This document shows positions 35,652-46,050 of a stretch of DNA of 64,000 bases, piece after piece. The stretch's first letter is position 1, and each line of letters starts with the position of its first letter. The DNA comes from Phytoactinopolyspora halophila (GTDB lineage Bacteria; Actinomycetota; Actinomycetes; Jiangellales; Jiangellaceae), in NCBI RefSeq assembly GCF_003287285.1, contig NZ_QMIG01000023.1, positions 25,583 to 89,582 of the forward strand, written 5' to 3'. Both the position numbers and the translations under genes were made by a program. The notes under the pieces were generated by a model. The model had not been told where the DNA came from. It worked only from the letters and a program-made list of their open reading frames with translations, and ran no database searches.

Positions 35652-36674
35652 TTAATTCGCGTCGAGTATCTGACTGACATAACGTGCAACAGCACCGACC
35701 GCCGCGATCGTTCCCGGATAGTCCATCCGGGTCGGGCCGAGAACGCCCATGCTGCCCACCGTCTCGTTGCCCGGACCGTAGCCGGTCGTGACAACGGACG
35801 TGGAGAACAAGCCCGACTGGGCGTTCTCCTCACCGATTCGGACCGTAACCGGCGATGTGCTCGTCGCCTGCCCCAGCAGTTTCAACAGTACGACCTGCTC
35901 CTCCAGGGCAGACAGCAACGGCTCGAGTTCCACGTCGAACTCTTGCCCGTAACGGGCGAGGTTCGCCGTTCCGGCGACCGCGACCCGCTCCTCGTGCCGT
36001 TCCACCAACGCTTCCAGCAATGACACTGCCACACCCGACACGACGGGCCGGTCCTCCGGTGCGAACTGTTCTGGCAGATCGCTGACCGTCGACGCGACGG
36101 ATGTGAAGTCCAATCCCACCACCAGCTCGTTCAGCCGCGCCCGGAGATCTCCGAGCAAGCTGTCGTCTGGCTCCTGAGGCAGCTCGACCACGCGCTGCTC
36201 GACCCGGCCCGTGTTGGTGATCAGCACGATCAATACGCGCGCACCCGCCACCGGGACGAGCTCGACATGGCGGACCGTTGACCGGGTGAGCGACGGATAC
36301 TGGACGACGGCGGCCTGCCGGGTGAGTTGCGCCAGCAACCGCACCGTCCGGGATATGACGTCGTCGAGATCGACCGCGCCATCGAGGAACGAACGGATCG
36401 CCCTGCGCTCCGCCGGAGACAGCGGCTTGACGGTGGAAAGGCGGTCAACGAACAGGCGATACCCCTTGTCCGTGGGAATCCTGCCCGCACTCGTATGCGG
36501 CTGGGCGATGTACCCTTCCTCCTCCAGAGTGGCCATATCGTTACGGATGGTTGCCGACGATACGCCCAAATGGTGCCGATCTACCAGCGCCTTCGAACCG
36601 ACCGGCTCGTGTGTGTCGACGTAGTCCTCGACGATTGCCCGCAGGACTTCCAGCTTGCGGTCATCGATCGGCAC
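35652..36674 (-). CDS. hrcA: Heat-inducible transcription repressor HrcA
   Basis: Represses chaperone genes by binding CIRCE and is released on heat stress as GroEL becomes occupied. The N-terminal winged helix is [16 protein letters not shown] then [22 protein letters not shown]; a GAF-like domain and dimerisation helices follow. GTG 36674 (340 residues) has GGGAGG 8 nt upstream and begins at the conserved region; the longer frame to 36734 would run across the CIRCE element. hrcA and dnaJ form an operon, so the repressor regulates itself. Confidence 0.95.
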   Translation of the reverse strand: MPIDDRKLEVLRAIVEDYVDTHEPVGSKALVDRHHLGVSSATIRNDMATLEEEGYIAQPHTSAGRIPTDKGYRLFVDRLSTVKPLSPAERRAIRSFLDGAVDLDDVISRTVRLLAQLTRQAAVVQYPSLTRSTVRHVELVPVAGARVLIVLITNTGRVEQRVVELPQEPDDSLLGDLRARLNELVVGLDFTSVASTVSDLPEQFAPEDRPVVSGVAVSLLEALVERHEERVAVAGTANLARYGQEFDVELEPLLSALEEQVVLLKLLGQATSTSPVTVRIGEENAQSGLFSTSVVTTGYGPGNETVGSMGVLGPTRMDYPGTIAAVGAVARYVSQILDAN

Positions 36675-36707
36675 GCCATGCACCTCCCTGGACACCACTG
36701 CAGCCTG

Positions 36708-36734
36708 TTGGCACTCACGCCTTCCAAGTGCCAA
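36708..36734. promoter_or_regulatory. CIRCE operator of hrcA-dnaJ
   Basis: TTGGCACTC-N9-AAGTGCCAA matches the CIRCE consensus TTAGCACTC-N9-GAGTGCTAA with the exact 9-bp spacer and near-perfect symmetry (one mismatch between arms). It lies 33 bp upstream of the hrcA start and next to a TAGAAT -10-like box on the minus strand. This strongly supports HrcA autoregulation. Confidence 0.93.
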
Positions 36735-36819
36735 TTCTACGTTGCTCGTCCAGTGCCGTCGCTCCCCTACGGCGACGCCTCACCCACTACCGCCCCACGA
36801 CGTAGTAACGTCGCGGATT

Positions 36820-37659
36820 GTGACGCGAATTCCGGACCGTTACGGCCCCGACGTGCTGGCCCGCTCACCACACCCGAAACGCCCGACCAGCGTGGAAACA
36901 GCTGCCGAGCCCGGCCTCGTCGTCGAAGACGCACAGAGCGGCTTCTGCGGCGCGGTGGTCGAATGCGACAAACATGGTGTCACCCTCGAAGACCGGCACG
37001 GCAACCGCCGCGCCTTCCCGCTCGGACCGGGATTCTGGATCGACGGCAAGCCTGTCGCGCTGGTGCGGCCGAACCACCGGGCTCCCACCAAGCCCTCCCG
37101 CACGGCGTCCGGCTCACGCCCCGTCGAAAAGCAGCGCGCCCGGGTCGCCCGGGAAAGCCGGATCTACGTTGAAGGCAAGCACGACGCCGAACTGGTGGAA
37201 AAGATCTGGGGAGATGACCTGCGTGTCGAGGGCGTCGTCGTCGAGGAGCTCGGCGGTGCGGACGATCTGATGGAGATCGTCCGTGACTTTCGTCCCGACG
37301 CGACCCGCCGGCTCGGCGTCCTTCTCGACCACATGGTGGAGGGCACCAAGGAAGCCCGGATCGCCGGACAGGTGGCCGAGGGTCCCCTCGGTGACCACGT
37401 ACTGATCGTCGGCCACCCGTATGTCGACATCTGGCAGGCGGTGCGGCCCTCGGTGCTCGGCATCGATGCCTGGCCCACCGTCCCCAGGGGAGTGCCCTGG
37501 AAAGAAGGGGTGATCGATGCACTCGGCTGGTCGGGAGATCCGCCCGCGGTATGGCGGCGGATCCGGGAGTCGGTGACCACCTACACCGATCTCGAACCCG
37601 CCTTCCTCGGCCGTGTCGAGGAGCTGATCGACTTCGTGACGGCCGCGGAATCGGCCTAG
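36820..37659 (+). CDS. DUF3097 family protein
   Basis: An actinobacterial conserved protein of unknown function, usually beside hrcA and hemW. The 279-residue product has a small N-terminal beta-rich part (GAVVECDKHGVTLEDRHG) and, from about residue 100, ESRIYVEGKHDAELVEKIWGDD then GVLLDHMVEGTKEA and VLIVGHPYVDIWQAV. The YVEGKxDxxLVEKIW and HPYVDIW elements recall Toprim-like folds; that is my inference. GTG 36820 lies 11 nt after a TAGTAA box (36803-36808), so the transcript is probably almost leaderless. It is divergent from hrcA and convergent with hemW (68-bp gap). Confidence 0.85.
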   Translation: MTRIPDRYGPDVLARSPHPKRPTSVETAAEPGLVVEDAQSGFCGAVVECDKHGVTLEDRHGNRRAFPLGPGFWIDGKPVALVRPNHRAPTKPSRTASGSRPVEKQRARVARESRIYVEGKHDAELVEKIWGDDLRVEGVVVEELGGADDLMEIVRDFRPDATRRLGVLLDHMVEGTKEARIAGQVAEGPLGDHVLIVGHPYVDIWQAVRPSVLGIDAWPTVPRGVPWKEGVIDALGWSGDPPAVWRRIRESVTTYTDLEPAFLGRVEELIDFVTAAESA

Positions 37660-37727
37660 GTACGGCAGCCGCCGTCCTGGCCACCGTTCGGTTCGTGACG
37701 GTTCAGCCCAGATACGGGCCCGGAGGG

Positions 37728-38987
37728 TCAGCCCAGAAGATCCCGGACCACCGCGTCGGCCATGAGCCTGCCACGCAACGTCAACACCAGCCGGCCTTCC
37801 GACAGCGCGTCCGCGTCGGCGAGCCCTCCGTCAACCGCTCGCCAGGCCGCAGCCCAGCCGTCGTCGTCGAGCACCGCGCCGTCGAGACCGCCGGCCAGCC
37901 GCACTTCGAGGAGCACGCGTTCCATCTCGCGCGTGCGCGCATCGAGGATCTCGCGGGCATACGCGGGGCTCTGTCCCTCGGCCAGCCGCCGCGCCCACGA
38001 CGCCGGATGTTTCAGATTCCACCACCGGGTCCCGCCCACATGGCTGTGCGCTCCCGGGCCGATGCCCCACCAGTCGGCACCGGTCCAATACAGCAAGTTG
38101 TGGGCACACCGCGCGTCCGGCGTCCGGGCCCAGTTGGACACCTCGTACCAGCTGAATCCCGCGGCCGTCAGGACGTCCTCTGCCAGGATGTACTTGTCGG
38201 CATGATCGTCGTCGTCCGGCATCGGAAGCTCGCCGCGCGCGATTCGCGCGGCCAGGCGCGTCCCCTCCTCCACGATCAAGGCATACGCACTCACATGATC
38301 CGGATCGGCACCGATCGCCGCCTCCAGGCTCGCCCGCCAATCGTCCTGGCTCTCGCCGGGCGTTCCATAGATCAAATCGAGGCTGACGTGTTCGAATCCG
38401 GCCGCCCGCGCCTCGCGCGCCGCCTGCTCTGCCCGGCCCGGCGTGTGCACGCGATCCAGGACCGCCAGAACGTGGGCCCGTACGCTCTGCATGCCGATCG
38501 AGATCCGGGTGAAGCCAGCTTCACGCAAGCCGGCGAGCACGTCCGGTGTCAAGGTCTCGGGATTCGCCTCCGTGGTGATCTCAGCGTCGGGGGCCAACCC
38601 GAACTCGGCGTCGATCGCCTTCAGCACCCGCCCCAGATCCGCTGGAGGCAGCAGCGTAGGGGTCCCGCCGCCGACGAACACGGTCGCGACGGGCATGTCG
38701 GCGCGCTCGACCGGTCCCGCGCCTGGCCAGGCGGGTCCGTGCATCACCCGCCTGGCCAGGCGCAGCTCGGAGATGGCGGCGTCGGCCCAGGACGACCGGG
38801 AGGCACCGGGAACGTCACCCAGCTCGGCCGCGGTGTAGGTGTTGAAGTCGCAGTAGCCGCATCGGGTCGTGCAGAACGGCACGTGCAGGTAGAGACCGAA
38901 CGGGCGAGAACCGACGCCGGCCAGCGCCGACGCTGGTAGCGCGCCGTCGGACGGGACAGGCTCACCGGGCGGCAACGTCGAGGGCAC
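37728..38987 (-). CDS. hemW: Heme chaperone HemW (radical SAM)
   Basis: A radical-SAM relative of coproporphyrinogen dehydrogenase that inserts heme into target proteins. The cluster motif CxxxCxxC is in PFCTTRCGYCDF (about residues 38-46), the HemW-type glycine motif is FVGGGTPTLLP, and EANPETLTPD and SIGMQSVRAHVL follow. The C-terminal HemN-like domain is intact; total 419 residues. GTG 38987 is used. A 35-bp palindrome ends 12 nt before this start. Confidence 0.94.
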   Translation of the reverse strand: MPSTLPPGEPVPSDGALPASALAGVGSRPFGLYLHVPFCTTRCGYCDFNTYTAAELGDVPGASRSSWADAAISELRLARRVMHGPAWPGAGPVERADMPVATVFVGGGTPTLLPPADLGRVLKAIDAEFGLAPDAEITTEANPETLTPDVLAGLREAGFTRISIGMQSVRAHVLAVLDRVHTPGRAEQAAREARAAGFEHVSLDLIYGTPGESQDDWRASLEAAIGADPDHVSAYALIVEEGTRLAARIARGELPMPDDDDHADKYILAEDVLTAAGFSWYEVSNWARTPDARCAHNLLYWTGADWWGIGPGAHSHVGGTRWWNLKHPASWARRLAEGQSPAYAREILDARTREMERVLLEVRLAGGLDGAVLDDDGWAAAWRAVDGGLADADALSEGRLVLTLRGRLMADAVVRDLLG

Positions 38988-38999
38988 ACCTCATTCTCC

Positions 39000-39074
39000 C
39001 TCCCACACCCGCTGATCATGAACACTAGTCGACCTATGTGGTCGACTAGTGTTCATGATCAGCGGGTGTGGGAG
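39000..39074 (-). terminator. TGATCATGAACACTA-family palindrome, 35-bp perfect arms, between fadD and hemW
   Basis: Arms 39000-39034 and 39040-39074 pair perfectly around the 5-nt loop TATGT. It begins 9 nt after the acyl-CoA synthetase stop and ends 12 nt before the hemW start on the same strand. The outer part carries the shared TGATCATGAACACTA core; the inner stem is GTCGACC. The symmetry extends into the flanking CCCACACCC/GGGTGTGGG. Confidence 0.75.
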
Positions 39075-39083
39075 CGGGGCAGG

Positions 39084-40907
<1,824 letters not shown>

Positions 40908-41074
40908 CACGTTCCTCCAAGAGCACCATCGCCGGTGGGCCACGCTTGCATCGTGACCGGGTGGTGGAAGATTACGACGGTATCAACCCTCACGAACAGT
41001 CTACGTCGGCAGTTGTGGTCATTTCGTGAGGCCAGGCGAGCAGGACCGGTCGAAACGAACCGGCAGAAGGGGGT

Positions 41075-42535
41075 TCAGAACGGGTACTGCCCGACGGCGC
41101 CCTGCGCGGTGATCCACCGGGTTTCGGTGAACGCATCCGTGTTGGCCGCCGCACCACCAAACCGGGCACCCGTCCCCGAGGCGCCGACGCCGCCGAACGG
41201 GGCCACCGCTTCGTCGTCGACGGTCTGGTCGTTGATGTGGACGATTCCGGTGGGAATCCGCTCGGCGAGCTCCATCGCCGCCATGACATCGCGGGTGAGG
41301 ATACCTAGCGACAGGCCGTACTCGCTCCGTGCGGCGATGGTGGCGGCTTCGTCGGGTGTGGAGAACGGCACGACGGGAGCCACGGGGCCGAACACCTCCG
41401 CCGCGTACGCCGGGGTGTCGGTGGAGACGCCACCCAGCACGGTCGGCCGATAGAAGAGGCCCTCGTACGTCCCTCCGGCCGCCAGCCGCGCCCCGCCGTT
41501 CACGCTGGCTCGCACCAGCTCGTGAATCTTGTCTCGCTGACCAGCATCGATCACCGGTCCGACGGTAGCGTCCGGCATACTGTACGGGTCGGCTACCGTC
41601 ATTCCGTCGGCCGCGTCCGCCAGCCGCGCGACGTACTCGTCGACGAGCCGCGCGTGCACGATGTGCCGTCCCGCTGTCATGCAGATCTGACCCTGGTGGA
41701 AGAAGGAGCCAAACGCACCCGCCGAGACCGCGCGGTCCAGATCGGCGTCGTCGAGCACGATCAACGCCGAGTTGCCACCGAGCTCCAGATGTGCCCGCTT
41801 GAGACCTCGCGCCGCCCGTTCCCCCACGGCACGTCCGGCCGCCGTGGAGCCGGTGAACGAGATCACGCGCACGTGGGGGTCATCGATCAAGGCCTCCCCT
41901 ACCTCGACGCCTCCGGGAAGCACGTGCAACAGCCCGTCCGGCAAGCCCGCCTCCTCGAAGATCCGGGCGATGGTGACCCCACCGCACACGGCCGTCCGGG
42001 GATCGGGTTTCGCCAGCACGGCATTGCCCAGTGCCAGTGCCGGCGCGATCGACCGGATACCGAGGATGAGCGGGGCATTGAACGGAGCGATCACGCCGAC
42101 GACCCCCGCCGGTACGCGGCGCGCCAGGCTGAGACGGTACTTCTCGCTCGGAAGGATCTCACCCATGGGTTGCGACGCCAGCGCCGCCGCCTCGTAACAT
42201 TCCTGCGCGGCAACATGCGTCTCGAATCCGGCTTTGGCCCAGACCGACCCGGCCTCGCGCACGAGCCAGTCCTGGATCTCGGCCGCATGGTCCTCGAAGA
42301 GCCGTCCTGCCGCTCGCAGCACGGCCGCACGCTCTCCGAACGGCCGCCGGGCCCACTCTCGTTGCGCTTCGGCGGCGTTCTCCGCCGCCCAGGAGATGTC
42401 GTCGTTTCCGGCAATCCCGACGGCGCCGAGCTCGGCGCCGGTGGACGGTTCGACGACGCGTCGGCTCTCCGCTGCGGTGTTCCACCCGCCGGAGAACAAC
42501 GCGGCCGACCAGAGTTTCGGTTCGAGCAGGACCAT
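41075..42535 (-). CDS. Benzaldehyde dehydrogenase-like aldehyde dehydrogenase
   Basis: An NAD(P)-dependent aldehyde dehydrogenase resembling benzaldehyde dehydrogenases (XylC/MdlD-like). Motifs include VIAPFNAPLILGIRS, FTGSTAAGRAVG, the base Glu in LELGGNSAL and the nucleophile Cys in HQGQICMTAG; the C-terminus shows EVFGPVAPVVPF and INDQTVDDEAVAPFGG. The 486-residue length is normal. ATG 42535 has GGAGGAAA upstream. It is the last gene downstream of the benzoylformate decarboxylase and TTT genes, so oxidation of benzaldehyde to benzoate is the natural reading. Confidence 0.85.
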   Translation of the reverse strand: MVLLEPKLWSAALFSGGWNTAAESRRVVEPSTGAELGAVGIAGNDDISWAAENAAEAQREWARRPFGERAAVLRAAGRLFEDHAAEIQDWLVREAGSVWAKAGFETHVAAQECYEAAALASQPMGEILPSEKYRLSLARRVPAGVVGVIAPFNAPLILGIRSIAPALALGNAVLAKPDPRTAVCGGVTIARIFEEAGLPDGLLHVLPGGVEVGEALIDDPHVRVISFTGSTAAGRAVGERAARGLKRAHLELGGNSALIVLDDADLDRAVSAGAFGSFFHQGQICMTAGRHIVHARLVDEYVARLADAADGMTVADPYSMPDATVGPVIDAGQRDKIHELVRASVNGGARLAAGGTYEGLFYRPTVLGGVSTDTPAYAAEVFGPVAPVVPFSTPDEAATIAARSEYGLSLGILTRDVMAAMELAERIPTGIVHINDQTVDDEAVAPFGGVGASGTGARFGGAAANTDAFTETRWITAQGAVGQYPF

Positions 42536-42555
42536 GGTTTCCTCCGTGCGTTCTG

Positions 42556-42674
42556 TCAGATGAGGGCCGAGCCGCCATCGATGTTGATCGTCTGTCCGGT
42601 GTGGACGTCGCTGCCGGATGGCCGGTGCAGCGTCCGGTGATCAGTGCTGCCGTGCCGTGCAGCGGCGCGCACAC
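42556..42674 (-). pseudogene. Internally deleted short-chain dehydrogenase remnant
   Basis: From GTG 42674 one frame begins like an SDR N-terminus (LHGTAALITG). In another frame of the same 119 bp the sequence ends like an SDR C-terminus (HTGQTINIDGGSALI, then stop at 42556). Both ends of an SDR thus survive with about 200 codons missing and a frame change. It sits between receptor 1 and the aldehyde dehydrogenase in the operon, where a mandelate- or alcohol-type dehydrogenase would be expected. Confidence 0.6.
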
Positions 42675-42677
42675 CGG

Positions 42678-43730
42678 TTACTGCCCCTTGGTGAGCCGCT
42701 CTTCCATGTCCTGCACGCCGAACTCCGCGTATTCGCGGGTCAGCTCGTCGATCTTCTCCTGCGTCACATCCCGGCCGATGTTCTCCACCAGCATGGTCTC
42801 CTCGAACAGGTTCTCCGCACGCCACTCCTGGAACTCCTCGTCCTCCTCGATCAGCGTCACGATCGAGTCGGCGAGCTTGTCGACGGTTTCCGGCGGGGTA
42901 CCCGGCGTCGTTCCGATGGCCAGGCCGAGCTGGAAAATCCGGTCGCCAGAGAAGGTGACGTCGTACTCGTCCTCGACTTCGGCGAAGGTCTTGGCGTTCG
43001 GGAAGTCCGGATGCGGCTCGTCGCCGGCGATGAGCACCGGCGTGTATTCGTCCTCCTGGTCATAACGGACGAACTGGTTCACTTCCCGGCCGATGAAGTG
43101 CTGTTCTCCGGTGAGGACGCTGCTTTGTGCCTGGCCGGGATCGTAGCCAGGCGTGAAGATGAAATCCACGTCGAGCGCCTCGAACACGGTGAGCGCCACC
43201 GGGTTCACCGGGCTCTCGTAACCGCCGTCCCCGTACCGGACAGGCTCGGCGTCGAGCAGATCCTCGAATGTCTCGATCGGGCCGTTCGCGTCGACGTGGA
43301 ATGCCCACGGACCTTCGGTCAGGGTGCCGAACCATTCAAACTCCTGCCAGCCCGGGTCGATCGTGCCCAGCTGGTCATGGATACCGAAGGTTCCCTCGAC
43401 GCCGATGAACAGCGTGTGCCCGTCCGGGTCGGCGCCGGCCGCCTCGTGATAGGCAGCGGACTGATTGGCACCAGGTACGTTCTCGACGACGACATCTTCG
43501 CCCCAAAGTTCTTGCAACCGGGGCGCCAGGCCGCGCGCCATGAAATCCATCCCGGAACCAGGCTCGGATCCCACCAGGATCCGCACGGTATCCGTGGGGA
43601 ACTCCGATGCGTCACCGTCCGCTCCCGACGCGCTGGGGACGTCCCCGTCGTCGGCACACGCGGTGAGTGCGAGGAGCACGGCCGCGCTCGACCCTGCCCC
43701 TGTCCGGATGAAACGACGTGTCCTCTGCAT
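42678..43730 (-). CDS. Tripartite tricarboxylate (TTT) transporter receptor lipoprotein 1, TctC/Bug family
   Basis: The extracytoplasmic binding protein of a TTT importer for carboxylates. A lipobox (LLALTACAD) ends the signal sequence. The mature protein has Bug-family features: TVRILVGSEPGSGMDFMARG, VVENVPGANQSAAYH and PVNPVALTVFEAL. ATG 43730 (350 residues) has AGGAG upstream; the longer open frame overlaps the permease gene. It is closely similar to the second receptor at 46051. It lies 73 bp after the TctA-TctB fusion gene. Aromatic keto-acid binding is inferred from context. Confidence 0.88.
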   Translation of the reverse strand: MQRTRRFIRTGAGSSAAVLLALTACADDGDVPSASGADGDASEFPTDTVRILVGSEPGSGMDFMARGLAPRLQELWGEDVVVENVPGANQSAAYHEAAGADPDGHTLFIGVEGTFGIHDQLGTIDPGWQEFEWFGTLTEGPWAFHVDANGPIETFEDLLDAEPVRYGDGGYESPVNPVALTVFEALDVDFIFTPGYDPGQAQSSVLTGEQHFIGREVNQFVRYDQEDEYTPVLIAGDEPHPDFPNAKTFAEVEDEYDVTFSGDRIFQLGLAIGTTPGTPPETVDKLADSIVTLIEEDEEFQEWRAENLFEETMLVENIGRDVTQEKIDELTREYAEFGVQDMEERLTKGQ

Positions 43731-43803
43731 CGGCGAACTCCTATCCGTATCGTCTTCTCGCTGGCGTCTCCTGCTGGCCACAGGTGGAATGCGGATGTGC
43801 GGG

Positions 43804-46038
43804 TCAGAAGAGGGCAGGTAACCTCCCTCCGCCGAACAGATCGGGAACGACGGTCGGCACCACGCCGGTCCAGAACATCGTGGGTGCGCTGATCCCCAGA
43901 AGGAGCAGCAGTGCGGCAACGACGGTCGCGATCGCGACCGCTGCCGCGACCTGCCGGCGGTCAGAACGCCAGATATAGGCGGCGATCAGGACCGGGAAGG
44001 CGAGGAATCCGGCGATCAGGACCGCCACGGTGAACCCGGCCGCCCAGGCCAACACGCGCGCGTGTGACCGGACCGCTCGTGCCGACAGATCGACGGTGCC
44101 GTTGCCATGGACCGTCTCGCCGCCGCCGTCGATCTTCGCGATCACCGACCGCAAGCGCGGCGACAGCTCCGACACCAGAACGATCACCAGAAGGGCTGTC
44201 GTCGCGGCCGAAACCACGCCCGGGAACAGCCCCATATCGCCTTCGTAGCCCAAGGAGCCGAGGAGGAAGAACGCGCTGAGCACGAGCAGGCCGGCCGCGA
44301 AGATCGCCGCCGCCGGTATCCGTACCCGGGGAGCCTCCGCGCTCCCACCGGTCTCACCTTCGTGACCTGCCGTGCCACCGGAAAGACGTCCGTGCCCCTC
44401 CTGTCGTCCGTCCCGGGTGCCCGTAGCCGCCACCGCGACGGGCTCCTCCGTGCGTACATGCTCGGCGGAGCCCGCATGCTCGGCGGAGCCCGCATGCTCG
44501 GACGACTGTGCCGGCTCGTACGAGCCACCACCCAGCCGCATCTCCGCACGTCGCCGGTTGATCAGCCATGCCCCGGCGAACGAGACGACCATGATGGTGA
44601 TGATCGTCCAGACGACTCCGCCTTCCACGAGACCGGCGTAGCTTCCTTGCGACATGACCAGTGTCTGCACGAACGCCCGTTCGGCCTCGATGCCCAGCAG
44701 GAATCCCAGCACCAAACTAATCACCGGATAGCTGAACTGCGTCATGCCGTACGCGAAGATCGCCGCTATGACCACGATGGTGGTGTCCCAGATGTTGTTC
44801 CGGAACAGGTACGAGCCGATCAGCGCGCACATGATGACGACCGGGACCAGGTAATAGCTCGGCACCGTGGTGATGCGGGAAATGAACGGACCCGTCATGA
44901 CGCCGAAGACCGAGACGAGTATCTGCCCCAGCACCAGACCCAGGACGATGACCACGACCATGGGAAGCTCGTTGCTGAACAGCGGCTGCCCCAGCGCGAC
45001 ACCATGCATGAGCAACGCGCCGAGCAGCACGGCGGTGTTCGGATCGCCGGGGATACCGAACGCCAGTGTCGGCATGAGGGCGCCGCCGTCCTTGGCATCG
45101 TTCGCCGACTCCGAAGCGATAAGTCCTTCGGGTGTGCCCTGGCCGAATTCCTCGCCACGCTTCGACAGCTGCTTGGACATCAGATAGTTGACGAAGCTGG
45201 CCGTCGCCCCGCCCACGGCGGGAATGATTCCCAGCAGCACGCCGAGGACCGAGCCACGAACGGTGACGACACGGTGGCGCCACACGTCAGCCACGCCTTG
45301 CCGTGCCTGCGTAAAGAAACCGCTGGTGATGGCGCTGTGTCCGGGCGGTCCGGACTGCGCCACGGAGGTCTTGGCCCCGAGGAACACCATCGGGGCGACG
45401 GCGAACACGCCGACGAGGAGCGCGGCCATCGGCACGCCGTCGTACAGGAAGTCCATACCGCCGGTGAACCGCTCACCGGGAAACACGTAATTCCGCCCGA
45501 TGAAGGCGATGAGCAGGCCGAAGCCGCCAGCGACCAGCCCCTTGATGGTATTGCCCTTGGCCGACAGGGAGATCATGGCGATACCGAACAGGACGAGCCA
45601 GAACGTCTCCCGCGCGCCGAAAGCCGTGATGATCTGGGAAATCACTGGAATCAGCAGGAAGAGGGTGAGCGCGCCCACGGTGCTGCCCACCAGACACGCC
45701 AGGCCGGAGATCAAGATCGCCCGCGCGGCCTCGCCACGCAACGCGAACGGATATCCGTCGAACGTGGTGCACACGTTCGCGGGCGTACCGGGGGTGTTGA
45801 TCAAGATGGCCGGCAACGATCCCCCGAACGAGGCCGACGACATGATCGCGACGAAGAGCAGGATCGCGTACTGCGGATCGGCCCCGTAGGTGAACGGCAG
45901 CAGCAGGATCATCGCCTGGCTGGCTCCGAGCCCGGGAAGCATGCCGAAAGTCAGGCCAACGATGGCGCCAGCGATCAGCATCAGCACGCCGACGGGTGTG
46001 AAGACGGTGGAGGCGGCGTCAACGAGGGCGGCTGTCAC
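43804..46038 (-). CDS. TTT transporter membrane protein, TctA-TctB fusion
   Basis: The large TctA subunit (about residues 1-500) has the signature GMLPGLGASQAMILLLPFTY, SLPAILINTPGTPANV and a second half with LGIIPAVGGATASFVNYLMS. It is fused, through a hydrophilic linker of ~70 residues, to a four-helix TctB domain (about residues 570-744), a subunit usually encoded separately. The linker contains a Glu-His-Ala-Gly-Ser repeat encoded by an 18-bp tandem repeat. GTG 46038 starts 12 bp after the stop of receptor 2. The fusion fixes 1:1 stoichiometry of the membrane subunits. Confidence 0.9.
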   Translation of the reverse strand: MTAALVDAASTVFTPVGVLMLIAGAIVGLTFGMLPGLGASQAMILLLPFTYGADPQYAILLFVAIMSSASFGGSLPAILINTPGTPANVCTTFDGYPFALRGEAARAILISGLACLVGSTVGALTLFLLIPVISQIITAFGARETFWLVLFGIAMISLSAKGNTIKGLVAGGFGLLIAFIGRNYVFPGERFTGGMDFLYDGVPMAALLVGVFAVAPMVFLGAKTSVAQSGPPGHSAITSGFFTQARQGVADVWRHRVVTVRGSVLGVLLGIIPAVGGATASFVNYLMSKQLSKRGEEFGQGTPEGLIASESANDAKDGGALMPTLAFGIPGDPNTAVLLGALLMHGVALGQPLFSNELPMVVVIVLGLVLGQILVSVFGVMTGPFISRITTVPSYYLVPVVIMCALIGSYLFRNNIWDTTIVVIAAIFAYGMTQFSYPVISLVLGFLLGIEAERAFVQTLVMSQGSYAGLVEGGVVWTIITIMVVSFAGAWLINRRRAEMRLGGGSYEPAQSSEHAGSAEHAGSAEHVRTEEPVAVAATGTRDGRQEGHGRLSGGTAGHEGETGGSAEAPRVRIPAAAIFAAGLLVLSAFFLLGSLGYEGDMGLFPGVVSAATTALLVIVLVSELSPRLRSVIAKIDGGGETVHGNGTVDLSARAVRSHARVLAWAAGFTVAVLIAGFLAFPVLIAAYIWRSDRRQVAAAVAIATVVAALLLLLGISAPTMFWTGVVPTVVPDLFGGGRLPALF
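44457..44501. repeat. 18-bp tandem repeat in the TctA-TctB linker
   Basis: Two and a half copies of an 18-bp unit beginning CATGCTCGGCGGAGCCCG lie in frame and encode a repeated Glu-His-Ala-Gly-Ser-Ala motif in the inter-domain linker. Copy changes would only alter linker length. Confidence 0.85.
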
Positions 46039-46050
46039 CGGTCCGACACC

